Assembly: GCA_047495785.1 (NCBI GenBank)
Contig: JBLDXI010000011.1
Span: 1,798,001-1,862,000, forward strand
Length of the DNA: 64,000 nucleotides
Direction of reading: 5' to 3'
From: Lepidodermella squamata
Lineage: Eukaryota; Gastrotricha
This document shows, in pieces, positions 33,728 through 46,309 of the stretch (the first letter of the stretch is position 1; every line of letters begins with the position of its first letter). The notes below the pieces were generated by a model, which ran no database searches, was not told the DNA's origin, and saw only the letters and a list, made by a program, of their open reading frames with translations. A program made the position numbers and the translations under genes.

Positions 33728-35839
33728 CATTAATCGAAGCACGGCTAAAGTTCCGATCTAACTGCGAGCGCTGAAACTGATCAGGTTCCAATTAATTTAA
33801 CATTTTGTAATAATTTTTAAATCTCCGATAACCGAAGTAAGGGTGGAGCTTCATTTATTTAAATACTGAATATATTTTCAAAATTAAATATCAATGGTTT
33901 ATGCCTATCAGTGCGATTTTCGAACAAAGTTTTGAATTCACTTTTCTTGGAATCAGCTTATAATAAACAATTAACTCGAGCAGTGCCTTTGGGTGTATCA
34001 TAGGAGAACAATTTCTCAGGAGCCATTTGAACACACAATTGGCGAGTTCATTCGCGTGCAACGACGGCATACGAAATGTATTTATTATACCTTATCACTG
34101 TAAGAAAAGTTTCAAGCTTATTCGCCACATGAAAACTTTTCCTGTAGCTCTTTCAACTTATAACCACCGATTTCCTTCGCACGCAATGACGGCAGTGTTA
34201 TTGGCTACAGGCTGCAGGTAGCAAAGTGCAAAGTGGTTGTATAGGTACTACACGTTAAAGTATTGTCGGCAAATATTGTATTCACCCTATGATTTGGGTT
34301 CATCCTGCAGAATTTCAAAGAGTTTTGCAGAGATCTAACAGGTGTTGATTTGCACAAGCCATTTCTCTCCACAATTATTGGCAGTAAAAAAAGCCTACTG
34401 GCACCCAGCAAAATACCGTTTTCTTTATTAAATTTTCTCCATTACATCAAATTCTCGACGAACTGTGCCGACATTGCAGCAGCTCATGGTGGAAACAAGC
34501 CGCTTCAACACAGCTGATGAACGGCTTGAAAGAGCACTTGCAGTACACAGTACACCATTCGGCAGCCTGAAGCCTGATGATTCGCCAAGCGGATGACCCC
34601 CGACCAGCACAACTAGCCTAGCTCCTCGCAATGTCGCAATGATGCCCCTCAAGGCCGCAAAACATAGAATCACATAATTCTTCAATATACTCGATAACCC
34701 TGAGTGCCACGTCTTCTGTGTCTTTCCTTGTTAAGCCTTTGGGACCTGAGAGCCTCAGAACTGGCGGCCTAAGCCTTCCGGAGGAACGAGTCGCCTGTAT
34801 TCAGACCCTGTAATTTCTCGTTCCAAAAGCCTGAGCCTGACGCCTGGCACCGCGGATACTTGAGACCTGAGCCCTGATCCTGTAGCCTTATGCTGGTGAG
34901 GTGTGAATCGATAGCGTACCCCGTTATCATACGATCGAATATCCCTGCTTTCGATCTATACAGTAAATACATCTTGAGCCATAACCCTTAGCCCTTTCAT
35001 GGCGGAATTATTTATATCTGCGGTAGAAAAAATATTTGACAGCAGTTTTGGGAGTTTTCGAAGGTTGATTACGATTTTGAAATCCGTTTGTCTTTATCTA
35101 TCACTGTTAGGGCTGTACAAAAAGTGGCCGAAATCGTCCTATCCGCCCAGCTGATTTCAGGCGATTTTTCGAGCACCCTAACTTCTGTGTCAGGTGTGTT
35201 CAGTTTCGGAATTTTAAATTCTAAATTAATCCCATGAATGTCCCTAAGATTCTCCCTCACTTATATCACCGAAAACATTCAGATTAAAAAGATTCAGAGG
35301 CTCAGCATTCAGATCTGAATTCAGCTTTTCCAGTTTTAGCTCGCGACAGTTTTTGCAGCACAAAAATCACGCACTCCGCCTCTTGAGCGGATAGGACGAA
35401 TTCGGCCGGTTTGATTTAATCTCAATAGCGTCGTCATTTTTAATTGCCAACTCGAAACAATTTACATTGTAGCCAATGAGACTATGACGGACACGGTGGT
35501 ATTTTTTGTTGGATCAAAAAATGATCAGGAACTTATGAAATCTCAAGTTAAAAAAAAAATCGAAATTTCAATCTCAGGTTGACTATTTTCAAATTGCTGG
35601 TATGCCTTGACCATGCAAGATAACGGTGCCCTGGTCTCAAAACCTTGTAGCCAACATCGAAGAGCAAAGGCCCTCAAAAGGGCGATCAAGAATTCATCAA
35701 ATCAAGTCGAAATTCCGAAATCGTCCTTCCCGCCGTGAAAGGGTTAGTCCTGAAATTAACTTTTCTCCTTGTTTGTCAATTCCGCAATTCCGCGAAGGCC
35801 GACCAACAATGCTCCAAAGGTAACTATTGTGCTGATGAT
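33728..35839. other. 2.1 kb without a recognisable gene
   Basis: The 3' flank of D (about 33960-34210) weakly resembles the 3' flank of E (about 40800-40980). Open frames at 34428-34685, 34769-34972 and 35069-35260 are short, on the minus strand and without motif. Around 34740-34890 the sequence is rich in CCTGAG-like units. I see no RNA gene. Confidence 0.35.
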
Positions 35840-36250
35840 GCCCTAAATTCGGCAGACGGTTAGCCATTTCTCGACTGTCCAGAAGGCTCCAATTGCAACT
35901 GAATGCTTACTGCCCAGTGATTCGGGCACCGGCGACTAATCTTTCATGTAAAGTGTGATGTTCGGGGTTTATAACCCGGAAGTTTGGCACCTTTCAGCTA
36001 TTTCCACGCTGCCTGTCTTCAGACGGTTTCATCAGGTGTATATGGTCAGCTCAAATGATACTCACATAATATTCGTGATACTCACATTGTACTTACATGA
36101 ATGAAAATAAAATTGGTGTTGACGTAAAGTAATGTTCATTACACACAACAGCCAGTTGTAGTAGTTTTACTCGCACCTTATAAGAGTAATTCATGAGAGT
36201 AGAATTTATGTAGTAGCTGTTATGAGGCAATGACTTATGTGCTTGTACTT
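35840..36250. repeat. Repeat R2, copy 1
   Basis: Shares an ordered set of blocks with 41440-41800 (CTGCCCAGTG, CGCTGCCTGTCTTC, ACATGAATGAAAAT, CAGTTGTAGTAGTTTTACTC) and partly with 46310-46530 upstream of G. The right half resembles the upstream sequence of the C/G/H/I/J subfamily (CTCGCA...GCTGTTATGAG). Confidence 0.6.
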
Positions 36251-36420
36251 GCATGAGTAAAAATGTCATATCTGAACGAAGCCAGCCGAGATTTCTGAAT
36301 CGTAGCGAGTCGAAGACGAGTTTTAATATGAGTAATTCAAGTACAGCTAGTTCAGATTTAAACGATTTACGAATTTCAATGTTATATCAATTCATTTCAA
36401 TTCATTATTTCAATGTTATA

Positions 36421-37056
36421 CTTGAAAAAGTAAGCACGTTCAAGTATCTAGGTAGCATTATAACTGATGATGGAAAAATCGGCGAGGAACTTAAAGCGCG
36501 CATTGCGAAAGCAGGTAGTTGCTTTGGCGCGATAAGTAAATTTATGTGCAACCGAAAACATGTCTCTTTGGCGGTAAAATTAAAAATATTAAAATGCGTT
36601 ATTATTCCAGCTATGATGTATGCCTGCGAGTCATGGAATATTACGGAAGACGACGAAAGTACGCTAAATACCCAAGAATATAAGTGGCTGCGATGCATTT
36701 TAGGAATTACAGTAATGGACTATATTCCCAACATAGATATCAGACTATCAATGTGTGGCGGAATAATTGAAGTCGGTAGATTAATTGAAAAACAACGACT
36801 TAATTACCTAGGTCATATAATAAGGATGGAGACCTATGTCGACGACAAAGGTGAGCCGATACCACCGGGGCCAGTCTACGACCTTTATAGGTGGGTTGCG
36901 CCTAAGGAAAGGAAGAGACCGGTGGGGAAACCTCGAACTAGATGGCTAGATACGGTTGAAAGAAGTTTAAGTAAAGTAGGACTTACAACAGAAAATATAA
37001 TAAGAAAAAAACCGACGGGTCCCGTGGCAGACCTCGTAAAGATGGTAGTAATGTAA
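36421..37056 (+). pseudogene. LINE reverse transcriptase, C-terminal fragment
   Basis: The frame reads VSTFKYLGSIITDDGK, then YACESWNITEDD, a YLGHIIRME motif and a KPRTRWLDTVERSL end. This is the order of the thumb and C-terminal region of RTE/CR1-type non-LTR retrotransposons. The catalytic domain is absent. The open frame extends 168 bp further upstream, but that part has no similarity to the enzyme. Confidence 0.85.
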
Positions 37057-37508
37057 CCGAAATTTCCGAAAAAACTGTTGACTGGACATTTACCGAAACA
37101 ACGGCATTAGATCGAGTTGAATGCGAAAAATAGTTGAGTCTCTGGAAGATTTTGAATTTTATAACAAAAGTAAGATTTTCTCGGCTGTGGGGGAGGGTGA
37201 CTAAAATTTTTCCTTTTGGTTTGCCTTGCCTTCGCCTTCCTCAAAGCCCGAAAGGGTACAGACGTCTAGTCGCGGGGAAGAGAAACAAATAAATCATTTT
37301 CAATCATTTTCAATGTTATATCGTAGAATATACAATTGTCCTCAAAGATATAGGTAGACCGAGTAGCTTGGCCAATTAGATATTTTACGATGAAAAATTC
37401 GTAAATATAGAATTGTCGTCAAAAATATAGGTCGAGTCGCTATGACAATTCGATATTTTACGGTATAACATTCGTAAATCGTTCATATCTGAACTCGCCG
37501 CACTCGAT
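37057..37508. other. No gene seen
   Basis: AT-rich, with a locally repeated segment (TAAATATAGAATTGTC-like, near 37320 and 37400). Probably repeat-derived. Confidence 0.35.
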
Positions 37509-38500
37509 TTACTCATCGCAACTCGCCTCCGGCTCGTTCCGACTCGTAAATCTCGGGCGGCTCCGTACAGATATAAACGTTTTACTCATGTCATACCATA
37601 CAAATATAGCCTTCGTCAACGAAAGCAAATGATCGGCATCCGAATGGCCGTAACTTTGAGACGTCTCCTGTTTATATCCAAACATAAGTTCGCACGGAGT
37701 TTTACCGCCATTGAAATTAATACGGCGCGAACGAGACTGCGCCAACATTTTTGTTTCCCTACTTTGTTTGGCAATGTGACGGCGGGCGATTAGGACAGTG
37801 ATGACGTAGTCGAAGCAGTAAGCCCACATTCGCTTGAAAAGGCCAGTTTCGTTCAAGATCGTCCTACGATATTCCGCATTTGACGTTCGATAGTGTTCTT
37901 CTGCTGGGAATTCCCTCAGTTGTAATTTGCAGAAATCACCCCAATCCGCCGATTTGAAATCAAGTCCATCATCTGACTTCAAATAGACAATGTTAGTGTT
38001 TACAAGTGTTGTCATATGTGAGTGGTAAACTTTAAACGCATCGATCGCGTCAGATTTCTTGGCTAGGAATTGATTCGAGGTATAACGGCTGAAATCATCC
38101 ATGACAACTCGTTCCAGATGTCGCTTTCACCGAATTTGAACTGGAAAATTAAGTTCTCATGATTCTTTTCCTGCAAAATCCAAACTGAATTTTGAGGGTC
38201 CACCTTAAAGCATTCATCTTGTCCGTTCATCCAACGTGACGAAGTTTCTGTTCATTACAATGAGCCAGACGTCGATGCCACAGAGAAATTGGCTCGCCAC
38301 GTTCTTAGGCCTTTTCAATTCGGCTTCAAGGAAGAACAACTCCTCCCCGATCAGTTTCTCGTTTCGTTTGTCGTACATTTCACAGTGATCCTCGTCGTAG
38401 ATTAATCGACATTTCTGGCTCGTGATGGCCGCCCCTACTGCTGCATTTTAAGTCGGGTACGAACACTACCTTCTCTAGCATGGCATTTTTTGCTCGCATT
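37509..38500 (-). mobile_element. Ty1/copia fragment, integrase region
   Basis: The minus-strand frame 38102-37509 carries MDDFSRYT, YLKSDDG and GKTPCELMFGYK, the order found in copia integrases. Upstream, around 38330-38260, LWHRRLAHCN matches the GAG-pre-integrase entry motif but with stops nearby. It is diverged from the complete element at 15105-20951, so it belongs to another copia lineage. No LTRs are seen. Confidence 0.75.
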
Positions 38501-38850
38501 GCTAGTTTGACTGTGCCAATGCCTCGGCATTCCATCTCCTTTCCATTGGCTGCTCGAACCGATTCTCTGCCCTACTCTGCCCTACATCCACCGTGAGAAC
38601 CGAGTTCGCGTGTCAACGTAAGCGAGTTTGTGTACCAAGCGTCGAGTCTAATGAGGTTCGGTTCGTCTTGCCGCTTCGCAAGGAACTTGAAGAGGGTCCG
38701 CCAATGGCCCAAACTCCCCTCTCACCTTGCTCGCCTTTGATCATCAGACCTCCTCGTGGACCTCAACCCGGCTTCAGCTAAACCCTAATTCCAATTTTTA
38801 CTTTCCTTTATATTTTTCAACCTATTAGTCTTGTGATTTCATGCAGTTTT
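38501..38850. other. No supported gene
   Basis: One 62-codon frame (38593-38781) of basic, Pro-rich composition, without family resemblance. Confidence 0.3.
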
Positions 38851-39640
38851 AGTGTTTCTCTTCGTGACTCTCCTCAACTTGCGGACTACCCGCCACTTGA
38901 AAACACCCCTACACTCACTTCTTTGCATGGCTCCATCTCACACACGAGCTTTTCTTTAGTCATGTGATGTGGACGGACGCAGGCCTACCCCGATTTTTTA
39001 CGTGAAAACATCGCGAAAAAGATAATGAGCCAATTTCTTTCACTGCTCCCGTGCAGGCAAAAATGAAAAAATACTTTTATGTTTTATGTTTATGCCGGCG
39101 TGCAAACGATTCTTACGATCTATAGCTGGTAATGCATTTCCAAGTCGCATTTAGCCTCCATATCAGTAACGGCATCAACGGCAGAATCTTCTCCAGCAGA
39201 GTCATTAATGATCGTCACGAAGATGACAGCCAACCTGGTGGCTGCTCATGCCGTGATACTCGCATCTGGAAAAAGCTACTTCGAGCACTGCTGCCACAGA
39301 CATTTCACGCGTGTAACCGACAGCTAACCTGAGTGAAAAAAATGAACAAATTACCGGTTGTACGTTTGCGCCGGTGTGCAAACGATTCGTACGATCTAGC
39401 TTGTTATAGCTGGTTTAATTTCCAACGCGCATTTGCTATCCATATCAGTAACGGCATCAGCAGCAGAATACTCTCCAGCTGTCGTTAATGATCGTCACGA
39501 AGATGATCGTCATGACGTTTCGACTGAATTCGCACCTGGAAGGTAAACAAAATTCCTTTTAGTGTCCTCCCAAGAAAAAAATCAGGCTATATAAGAGGCT
39601 AACGGCGAAGAAACTTTCATTTTCATTGTTCGAATCTTCA
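38851..39640 (+). repeat. Duplicated upstream unit of gene E
   Basis: From AGTGTTTCTCTTCGTG onward this matches 44006-44740 upstream of F in order and at high identity. Inside are two copies of the GGCGTGCAAACGATTC...GCATTT...TATCAGTAACGGCATCA module (from 39095 and 39371), the same module as upstream of D. Confidence 0.8.
39588..39595 (+). promoter_or_regulatory. TATA box of gene E
   Basis: TATATAAG, 77 bp upstream of the start codon, with the same octamer and spacing as in F. Confidence 0.65.
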
Positions 39641-39664
39641 ACTACTTGTCATTCTTGCTTTCAA

Positions 39665-40597
39665 ATGAAAGTTGAAATTTCAGTATTTCTCGCCGCGGTC
39701 TTCGCCGCTGCTACTGCCTGCCCAGCTACATCTAACACAACCCCATGCCCGGCTAGGACTGCCGCAGTTGAAACAGTATCCACTTGCCCCAACGGCCAAG
39801 GCTGCCTAACGCCATCGAACCCGTGCCCGACTGGCCAAAGCTGCTTAAACTCATTCAATCCATGCTCAGACGGCAAAACCTGCTTGGATCCATTAGCAAA
39901 ACCGCCGACATGTCCCACCTTGGTAAACTTCGATTTTCCCACTTGATCAAAAGTCGAACCGTGTTTTAGCCTCAGGATGTCTTTACGCTATGCGAAATGA
40001 CCGCAACCCAGGGCGATGCTACAACCGTTCAGCAAAAGAACTTGAAATTCTGCACAGCCAACGCAGGATCATGCACATCCGTGTTGATAACCGGCACAAC
40101 TGTATAACTAGCCCGTATCTAATGAAAGTTTGACAACTTTGACTGTGATTTGCAACAGATTGCTACAGGCGTTGCCACGACGACTTTCTCATCATTCAGC
40201 GACTGCTGTGCAGCTGCGGCGATCGGCAAAACGCTTAAATATGAATATATCCCAGTCGCTTCCGCCGCGCCAGTATCGACATGCATTGGCGCTGCGAAAG
40301 ATGCTGCCTACCCAATGACAGCCGCCGCCCCAGCTGGAAATCGGTACTGTGTTCGATTCCCGCATACAGCCTTTCTGTCAAACTATATTTTAATGTCAAC
40401 TACAGTAAGAATATTTTTGATGACTTTCGATTAAAGTTGATATACACGTCAACGATTTTCAGCCCACCAGGCCCCCGTCCACCTATGAATTCACGTCATT
40501 TGCGCAATGCTGCGTGGCTGTCGGTGCAAATACCAATATTGTTTACGAAACTCAACCCTTTTACGGCATCATGATCGAGGATTGCTATGGTTATTAA
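39665..40597 (+). CDS. Secreted cysteine-rich protein, family member E (254 aa)
   Basis: Exons 39665-39922, 39976-40101, 40159-40404 and 40463-40597; introns of 53, 57 and 58 bp. The acceptor of intron 1 could also be six bases earlier, which adds two residues in frame. The signal peptide is MKVEISVFLAAVFAAATA. Exon 1 has CPNGQGC, CPTGQSC and CSDGKTC units and ends Pro-rich. The later modules show LCEMTATQGD...FCTANAGSC, FSSFSDCCAAA with CVRFPHTA, and FAQCCVAVG. The nearest relative is F, with which it shares a tandem duplication. Confidence 0.87.
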
Positions 40598-41439
40598 CAT
40601 AAACGGAAGGCTCTAGTATGACTAATTTGAATTTCGAGCGTGATTTTGCGTTAAATATTTTGTAATTATTGTTAAATTCCCGATGAGCCAAGTACAATAT
40701 ATTTACTTAATGAAAAATAATTAAAAATAAAACAGTTCATATCTGCACGTAACATATGACTATCAGCAACATTGTGAAGCAAACTTTTGGATAAACATTA
40801 TTCAGAATCAGGCTCTGTGCATTTGCTGAAACTATCTGGAACCGCTTGAAACCGCTGAAACTCGCTGGAACCGTTTGAAACCGCTGAAACCGAATGGAAC
40901 CGCACAGAGTTCACTTGCACGCAACTACGTCAAACGGCAGAGTTAGCTGTTAGCTACCAGGTAGCAACGTCCGGAAGGCCCGAAATAAGCCACTTTTCTG
41001 GCACCTAACAAATCTCAGATCATCATTCTTCATGTGTTTCTAGGGCTCATTTGCTTGTGGCTAATTAAACGACGTCATGATTGTCAAAGCAAGCTCGACG
41101 GTGGACGATAACATAGAACGATACAGCGAATCTATGATCCTGGGGGTCGAAAACAAAGTACTTCGTATGTTTCAGTGAAGTTTTTCCAAGCTTTAACAAC
41201 TTGGGAACTCAAAATCATCAGTTTTAGCCAAGAAAAAAAGTGTACAGTAGAAAACCGATACAGTGGATATCGGTATCAACTGTATCGATTTTGTATTTAC
41301 ACTCGAACAACCGATTGTGGCCGTGTTGCCGAAAGGCCGACCTTTGAGCCTCCTCCTATTTGTTCTTCAATATATTGTCCTGCGAAGTCATACAGACGAC
41401 GGTAATCGTACGGTAAGGTCTCCAAAGGAACCTATGCTG
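40598..41439. other. 3' flank of E and repeats
   Basis: A minisatellite-like stretch at 40836-40902 is followed by sequence without a gene. Short frames at 41175-41405 and 41263-41451 overlap each other and lack motifs. Confidence 0.35.
40836..40902. repeat. Two-and-a-half-copy tandem repeat, unit about 27 bp
   Basis: Units of the type CTGGAACCGCTTGAAACCGC follow each other directly. It is absent from the corresponding place behind F. Confidence 0.6.
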
Positions 41440-41800
41440 ATGATGCCCTGAATTCGGCTTACGGGTTGTAACTTCCCGATTATACCAGACAACGACGGGC
41501 CTATACTGCCCAGTGGTGCGGACGCTGGCGATTAGTCTTCCTTGTACAGCTTGTTCGGTCTTTGTAACGCGAAAGCTTGGCACACTTCGACTGTTTATTC
41601 CGCGCTGCCTGTCTTCGGGCGGTGTCATGGCAACTTATAAGCATGTGCTCGTGATACTCACCTGTATTACATGAATGAAAATGAAATTAGTGTTAACGTA
41701 GAGTTATATTCATTACACAGCAGTCAGTTGTAGTAGTTTTACTCGCACCTTATGGAATAGCTTTACGTAGTAGCTGTTATGATATGACTTCTTTAAACTT
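41440..41800. repeat. Repeat R2, copy 2
   Basis: Matches 35840-36250 over most of its length in the same orientation, but is not followed by LINE coding sequence. R2 can therefore occur apart from the LINE. Confidence 0.6.
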
Positions 41801-43499
41801 TAAGCTATAACATGAGTAAAAAGGTCATATTCTGAACGAGATTTACGAATTTACGAGGTAAATCGAGTTGATCGAGCCATTAAACTGAAAAAACCAAATA
41901 TAGCACTCGCTCGAAAACGATGGTGTTGGTTGATATGCTCATGCGATATTCGTAAGACAATTTAAGAGTATTTCATTCATGATTTTTGTGACAAGTGCAG
42001 CATTGTAACATGCATTGTCAATTTTTCGACCCTTAACCTATCCTTACTAAGAATTAGTGTTCTCATCTGAGCCACTTTTCTCATATTATTTACGAACCCC
42101 CTAATTCTTAGAGACTTCAGAGCTAAATACTGTCTTTCCGACTAAACGGTAACCAAATTACCGCGTGACTGTCGTTTTTTGGCAGGGGCGGCTTTTCTGG
42201 ATTATCGATTCAAAGCGATCACTTCTAACCTCTAAGAAAAAGGTCTTTGTGGAGGGCAGAGAGCTGTGCCGATTTCCCCTTGGGACTTTAGGACTCGATT
42301 TGTCGCGACCCAGGAAAACTAGCTCTTCAAAGCTGCTAATCGGGGGTTTAGGTGGAGTAGTATATATTAAACTTAGATCATATCATCATTTTTTAATCCT
42401 ATCATCGATATTCTGTTCCTTCTGTTCTGTTACTTTCTCTGCTCTTTCCTTTGTTGAGTTTAGTGAATGAATTTGAAGATTTATCGTAAATAATACGGCG
42501 TTTGGAAGAATACTGGATATTATGCGCAAGATTCTAGGCAGGACAAATGCCGGATCAGTCCTGGAAAATTATGTACAGGACCAGTTCTGGATGGTAGCAG
42601 GTCAGTACTCGTATCCTATGCAAAAGCTGGATTAGTGCTGGGTAATTATGTTGGAGGCGTGCTGGAATACAGGAATATAGGAATTTTTCGTTTTGATCGG
42701 ATAAAGGAAGCTGATGATCTATTCGGCGAACGTGGTGGCGCTGCTATGTTTGTTCGGAAGAGGACTCTCGTGATCTCCGAGCGGCGGCTGGCCGCAAGCT
42801 GAGTGATCGGCCCGCTTAGATCCTTGGATCTTAGATCTCAGATTTCTCGAAGCTGAGTTTGTTGCGGCCTCCCGTCAAGTCTCATGTGTGGGAATACAAC
42901 CGCGTGATTTGTTGCATTTCGTGACCCGTCTTGGTTTGGCGGTCCTTCCCTCGTCGCGGCACGGCACCCTGTCTAATCGATCTCTGGTTTGTTAACGTGA
43001 AGCTTTTTCGTCTTCTCGATCGCAGCGTCTCTGTTTGCGACCACCTTAGCAGCGATCATTCTGTTTATTTTCGTCTTCCTTCCAGCTCTGGTCCGCCTGA
43101 TTTTTAAGAGTTACGAGCTCGCGGAACCTGCCCCACGTTACGGATCTGTTTGACAGCTATTGTACCCTGCTCCGCTTGCTGTCCGAAATCGCGTTGCCAA
43201 ATGGCAATTGCCGAGTCTCGCTGCCGACCGGATCAAGGCTTTAGACGTCGAGTTGCGCACTGCGAAACTGCGTCGTAGTGTTTCCAACCTGTGCTACGTT
43301 GAAGCTCTCGTTTGATAAGTTTGCCCTAATCCTGTAAGCCGCCTGGCCAACATTACGTTTGCCGATGAGTGTCTTGCCGCTCCGTCTACTGCCCTTGCTG
43401 ATCCTCTGCGTCAAACCGATATCAGCTGTGGCAACGACAAGAGGACGATGTCGCTCTGCGCTGTCGGAAGTTGAGCCTATCCCGATGGCCGGCAAGTCG
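41801..43499. other. 1.7 kb without a recognisable gene
   Basis: A 101-codon plus frame (42165-42470) and a 104-codon minus frame (43241-43555) lack motifs. Repeated GTGCTGG/GTACTGG-like wording around 42540-42670 hints at decayed tandem repeats. Confidence 0.3.
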
Positions 43500-43680
43500 C
43501 AAGACAATTTTTCGTCATAGCTTAATATTGTCTCCCTGCTTCCTCTTGGAGTCAATCATGGCTCGGTGGATGACCCAGTTTCTCGAAAGTCAACACTTTC
43601 TTCACGAGGATCAGTTTACCTTCCGTCCGCACCGCCCCGCGCCTGATGTCCCCATTCGCACTTCCGTATTGGGTGTGTAA
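43500..43680 (+). mobile_element. LINE reverse-transcriptase fragment
   Basis: The plus frame reads ARWMTQFLESQHFLHEDQF followed by TFRPHR, resembling the QxGFRxxRS palm entry region of LINE enzymes. It is short, with no other motif, and dead. Confidence 0.55.
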
Positions 43681-44005
43681 ACAGCGCCAAAAGTTCAATG
43701 CTAGCGAGAGCGAAGTTAGCCTCGAAAGAGCAGCGAAAGCGGAAGCTCTCAGTTCTCCTAAACGACTGCTTTCGACGATGTTGGGGATTTGATTTATCCG
43801 ATTTTTCTTTCACGATTTTTGAACTTTTTTGCTGTTATTTGTTTTTTGGGCATTGATTCGAAAGAATAAAGATTTGATAGACGCAAAACAACTGTTTTCA
43901 CCTTTGCTTCCGTGTTACAGGCTGCCTTGTTTATTCTTCCTGGGATGCCCATCCCGTGTCTTGGCGTTACCTTAGCCTTGTGGTTTTATGTTTCTCAGCA
44001 GTGTT
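43681..44005. other. No gene seen
   Basis: Spacer up to the duplicated upstream unit of F. Confidence 0.3.
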
Positions 44006-44740
44006 AGTGTTTCTCTTCGTGTCTCTCCTGAACTTGCGGACTACCCGCCACTTGAAAACACCCCTACACTCACTTCTTTGCATGGCTCCATCTCACACAT
44101 GAGCTATTCTTTAGTCATGTGATGTGGACGGACGGAGGCATCCAACAATTTTTTGCGTGAAAACAGCCCAGGAAACCAAAAATGAATGAAAAAATGTTTA
44201 TGTTCATGCTGGCGTGCAAACGATTCTTACGATCTATAGCTGGTAATGCATTTCCAAGTCGCATTTAGCCTCCATATCAGCAACGGCAGAATATTCTCGA
44301 GCAGAGTCATTAATGATCGTCACGAAGATGACAGGCAAGCTGGTGGCTGCTCATGCCGTGATACTCGCATCTGGAAAAAGCTACTTCGAGCACTGCTGCC
44401 ACAGACATTTCATGCGTGACATGAGTGAAAAAAATGAACAAATTACCGGTTGTACGTTTGCGCCTGCGTGCAAACGATTCCTACGATCTAGCTTGTTACA
44501 GCTGGTTTAATTTCCAACGCGCATTTGCTATCCATATCAGTAACGGCATCAGCAGCAGAATATTCTCCAGCTGTCGTTAATGATCGTCACGGAGACGATC
44601 GTCACGAGGTTTCGACTGAATTCGCACCTGGAACGTAAACAAAATTCTTTTCAGTGAGCACATAAGAAAAAAATCAGGCTATATAAGAGGCTAACGGCGA
44701 AGAAAGTTTCATTTTCATTATTCGAATCTTCAACTATTTG
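44006..44740 (+). repeat. Duplicated upstream unit of gene F
   Basis: Counterpart of 38851-39640. The GGCGTGCAAACGATTC-type module again occurs twice (from 44211 and about 44466). Confidence 0.8.
44680..44687 (+). promoter_or_regulatory. TATA box of gene F
   Basis: TATATAAG, 77 bp before the ATG, with surroundings identical to E. Confidence 0.65.
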
Positions 44741-44756
44741 TCATTCTTGCTTTTAA

Positions 44757-45687
44757 ATGAAAGTCGAAATTTCAGTAATTCTCGCCTCGGTGTTCGCCGT
44801 TGTCACTGCCTGCCCAGCTACATCGAACTCAACCCCATGCCCGGCCAGGGCTGCCACTGTTGAAACAGTTGCCACTTGCCCCAACGGTCAAAGCTGCCTA
44901 ACGATATCGAATCCGTGCCCGACCAGCCAAAGCTGCTTAAGCTCATCGAATCCATGCTCAGATGGCAAAACCTGCTCGTCACCACCGCCGCCATGTCCCA
45001 CCTTGGTAAATTCCGATTTTCTCATCTGATCATGAATGACGATGTTTTAGACCCCGCCTGTATTCACGCTTTGCGAAATCACCGAAACCATGGGCGAGCC
45101 ATCAACGATCCAGAAAAAGAAATTGAAATTCTGTACAGCCAATGCAGGATCATGCACATCCGTGTTGAAAACCGGCACAACTGTAAGAAGCTATAGCCGC
45201 AGCCCGTAACTAATGAAAGTTTTACGACTATGATTGTAACAGGTTGCTACAGGCGTTGCTACGACAACCTTTCCGTCATTCAGTGACTGCTGTGCAGCTG
45301 CGGCGGTCGGTAAAACGCTTAAATACGAAGACGTTCCAGTCGCTTCCGCCGCGCCAGTATCGACATGCATTGGCGCTTATAAAGATGCCGCTTACCCTAT
45401 GACAGGCATCAATACCCCATCATCAAATAAGTGCTGTGTTCGATTCCCCCATACAGCCATTCAATTCGCCGATTTCCAAATGTTTTCTTCAGTAAAAATA
45501 TTTTTGATGAAATTTGATATATATATATATATATGTCACCGATTTTCAGCCCACCAGGCCCCCTGGCACCTATGAATTCACGTCATATGCGCAATGCTGC
45601 TTAGGTGTAGCCGCAAATCCCACGTTTCAATTCGATTTTGCAACCGTTTACGGCGTCTCGTTCGATGTTTGCATCGGTCATTCTTAA
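44757..45687 (+). CDS. Secreted cysteine-rich protein, family member F (255 aa)
   Basis: Exons 44757-45005, 45051-45182, 45243-45491 and 45550-45687; introns of 45, 60 and 58 bp. The last contains a (TA)n run. The signal peptide is MKVEISVILASVFAVVTA. Exon 1 is like E but shorter at its end. Module signatures: LCEITETMGE...FCTANAGSC, FPSFSDCCAAA with CCVRFPHTA (one extra Cys), and YAQCCLGVA ending DVCIGHS. All parts are open. Confidence 0.87.
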
Positions 45688-46309
45688 ACGGAATGCCTCA
45701 TATACGGCTAAAGTCGAAGCTGATAACAGAGAGTGCTGATTCCGATCCTGTCGATTTAACAAGTTTTCAATAATTGTAACATTTCAATTTATCCGGCTTG
45801 TTCCGCACATTCTGCACAATTTGATTCTTACTATGCAAAATAGTTATAATAAGATTTTTTATAATAAAAAGTATATATTTTTTCGGATTTTTCGGAACTG
45901 AAACCGGCATCTATTCAGTTCCACGTCCAGCAATCCTATTCCGCGGGGTGTTCAACAAAGAATGTGATTTAAATCCTATTTCAAAATATCAAGGATTCAA
46001 TGATTCATGTTATTAAAGTCATAAATTTTAACAAAGTTAATACATAGCTTTTCATTGGCAGCGCGTAAAGCCAAGGTGGAAAACTCAAAAAACCAGCGGG
46101 GTGGTTACCAAATTTGGGCCCGAAAATACCCCGTGGCTCGGGATCTTGAACTTACCTGAGAGTAAAGTTATGTTTTTCGGACTTGAAACTAGACGTGCTG
46201 CTAGACTTCAGCAAGCACACCTTCAAACAGGTATCGACTCTGAAGTATTTCGTGGTAATAATTTCGGATGGTCATAATCGGAAAACGACTTATCAAATGT
46301 TTCCGGGCT
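45688..46309. other. No gene seen
   Basis: 3' flank of F, AT-rich, no conserved frames. Confidence 0.35.

Noticed and set aside
44876-45196. 106-codon frame crossing intron 1 of gene F
   Set aside because: It is out of frame with the family modules and loses the signal peptide; the spliced model matches E and A.
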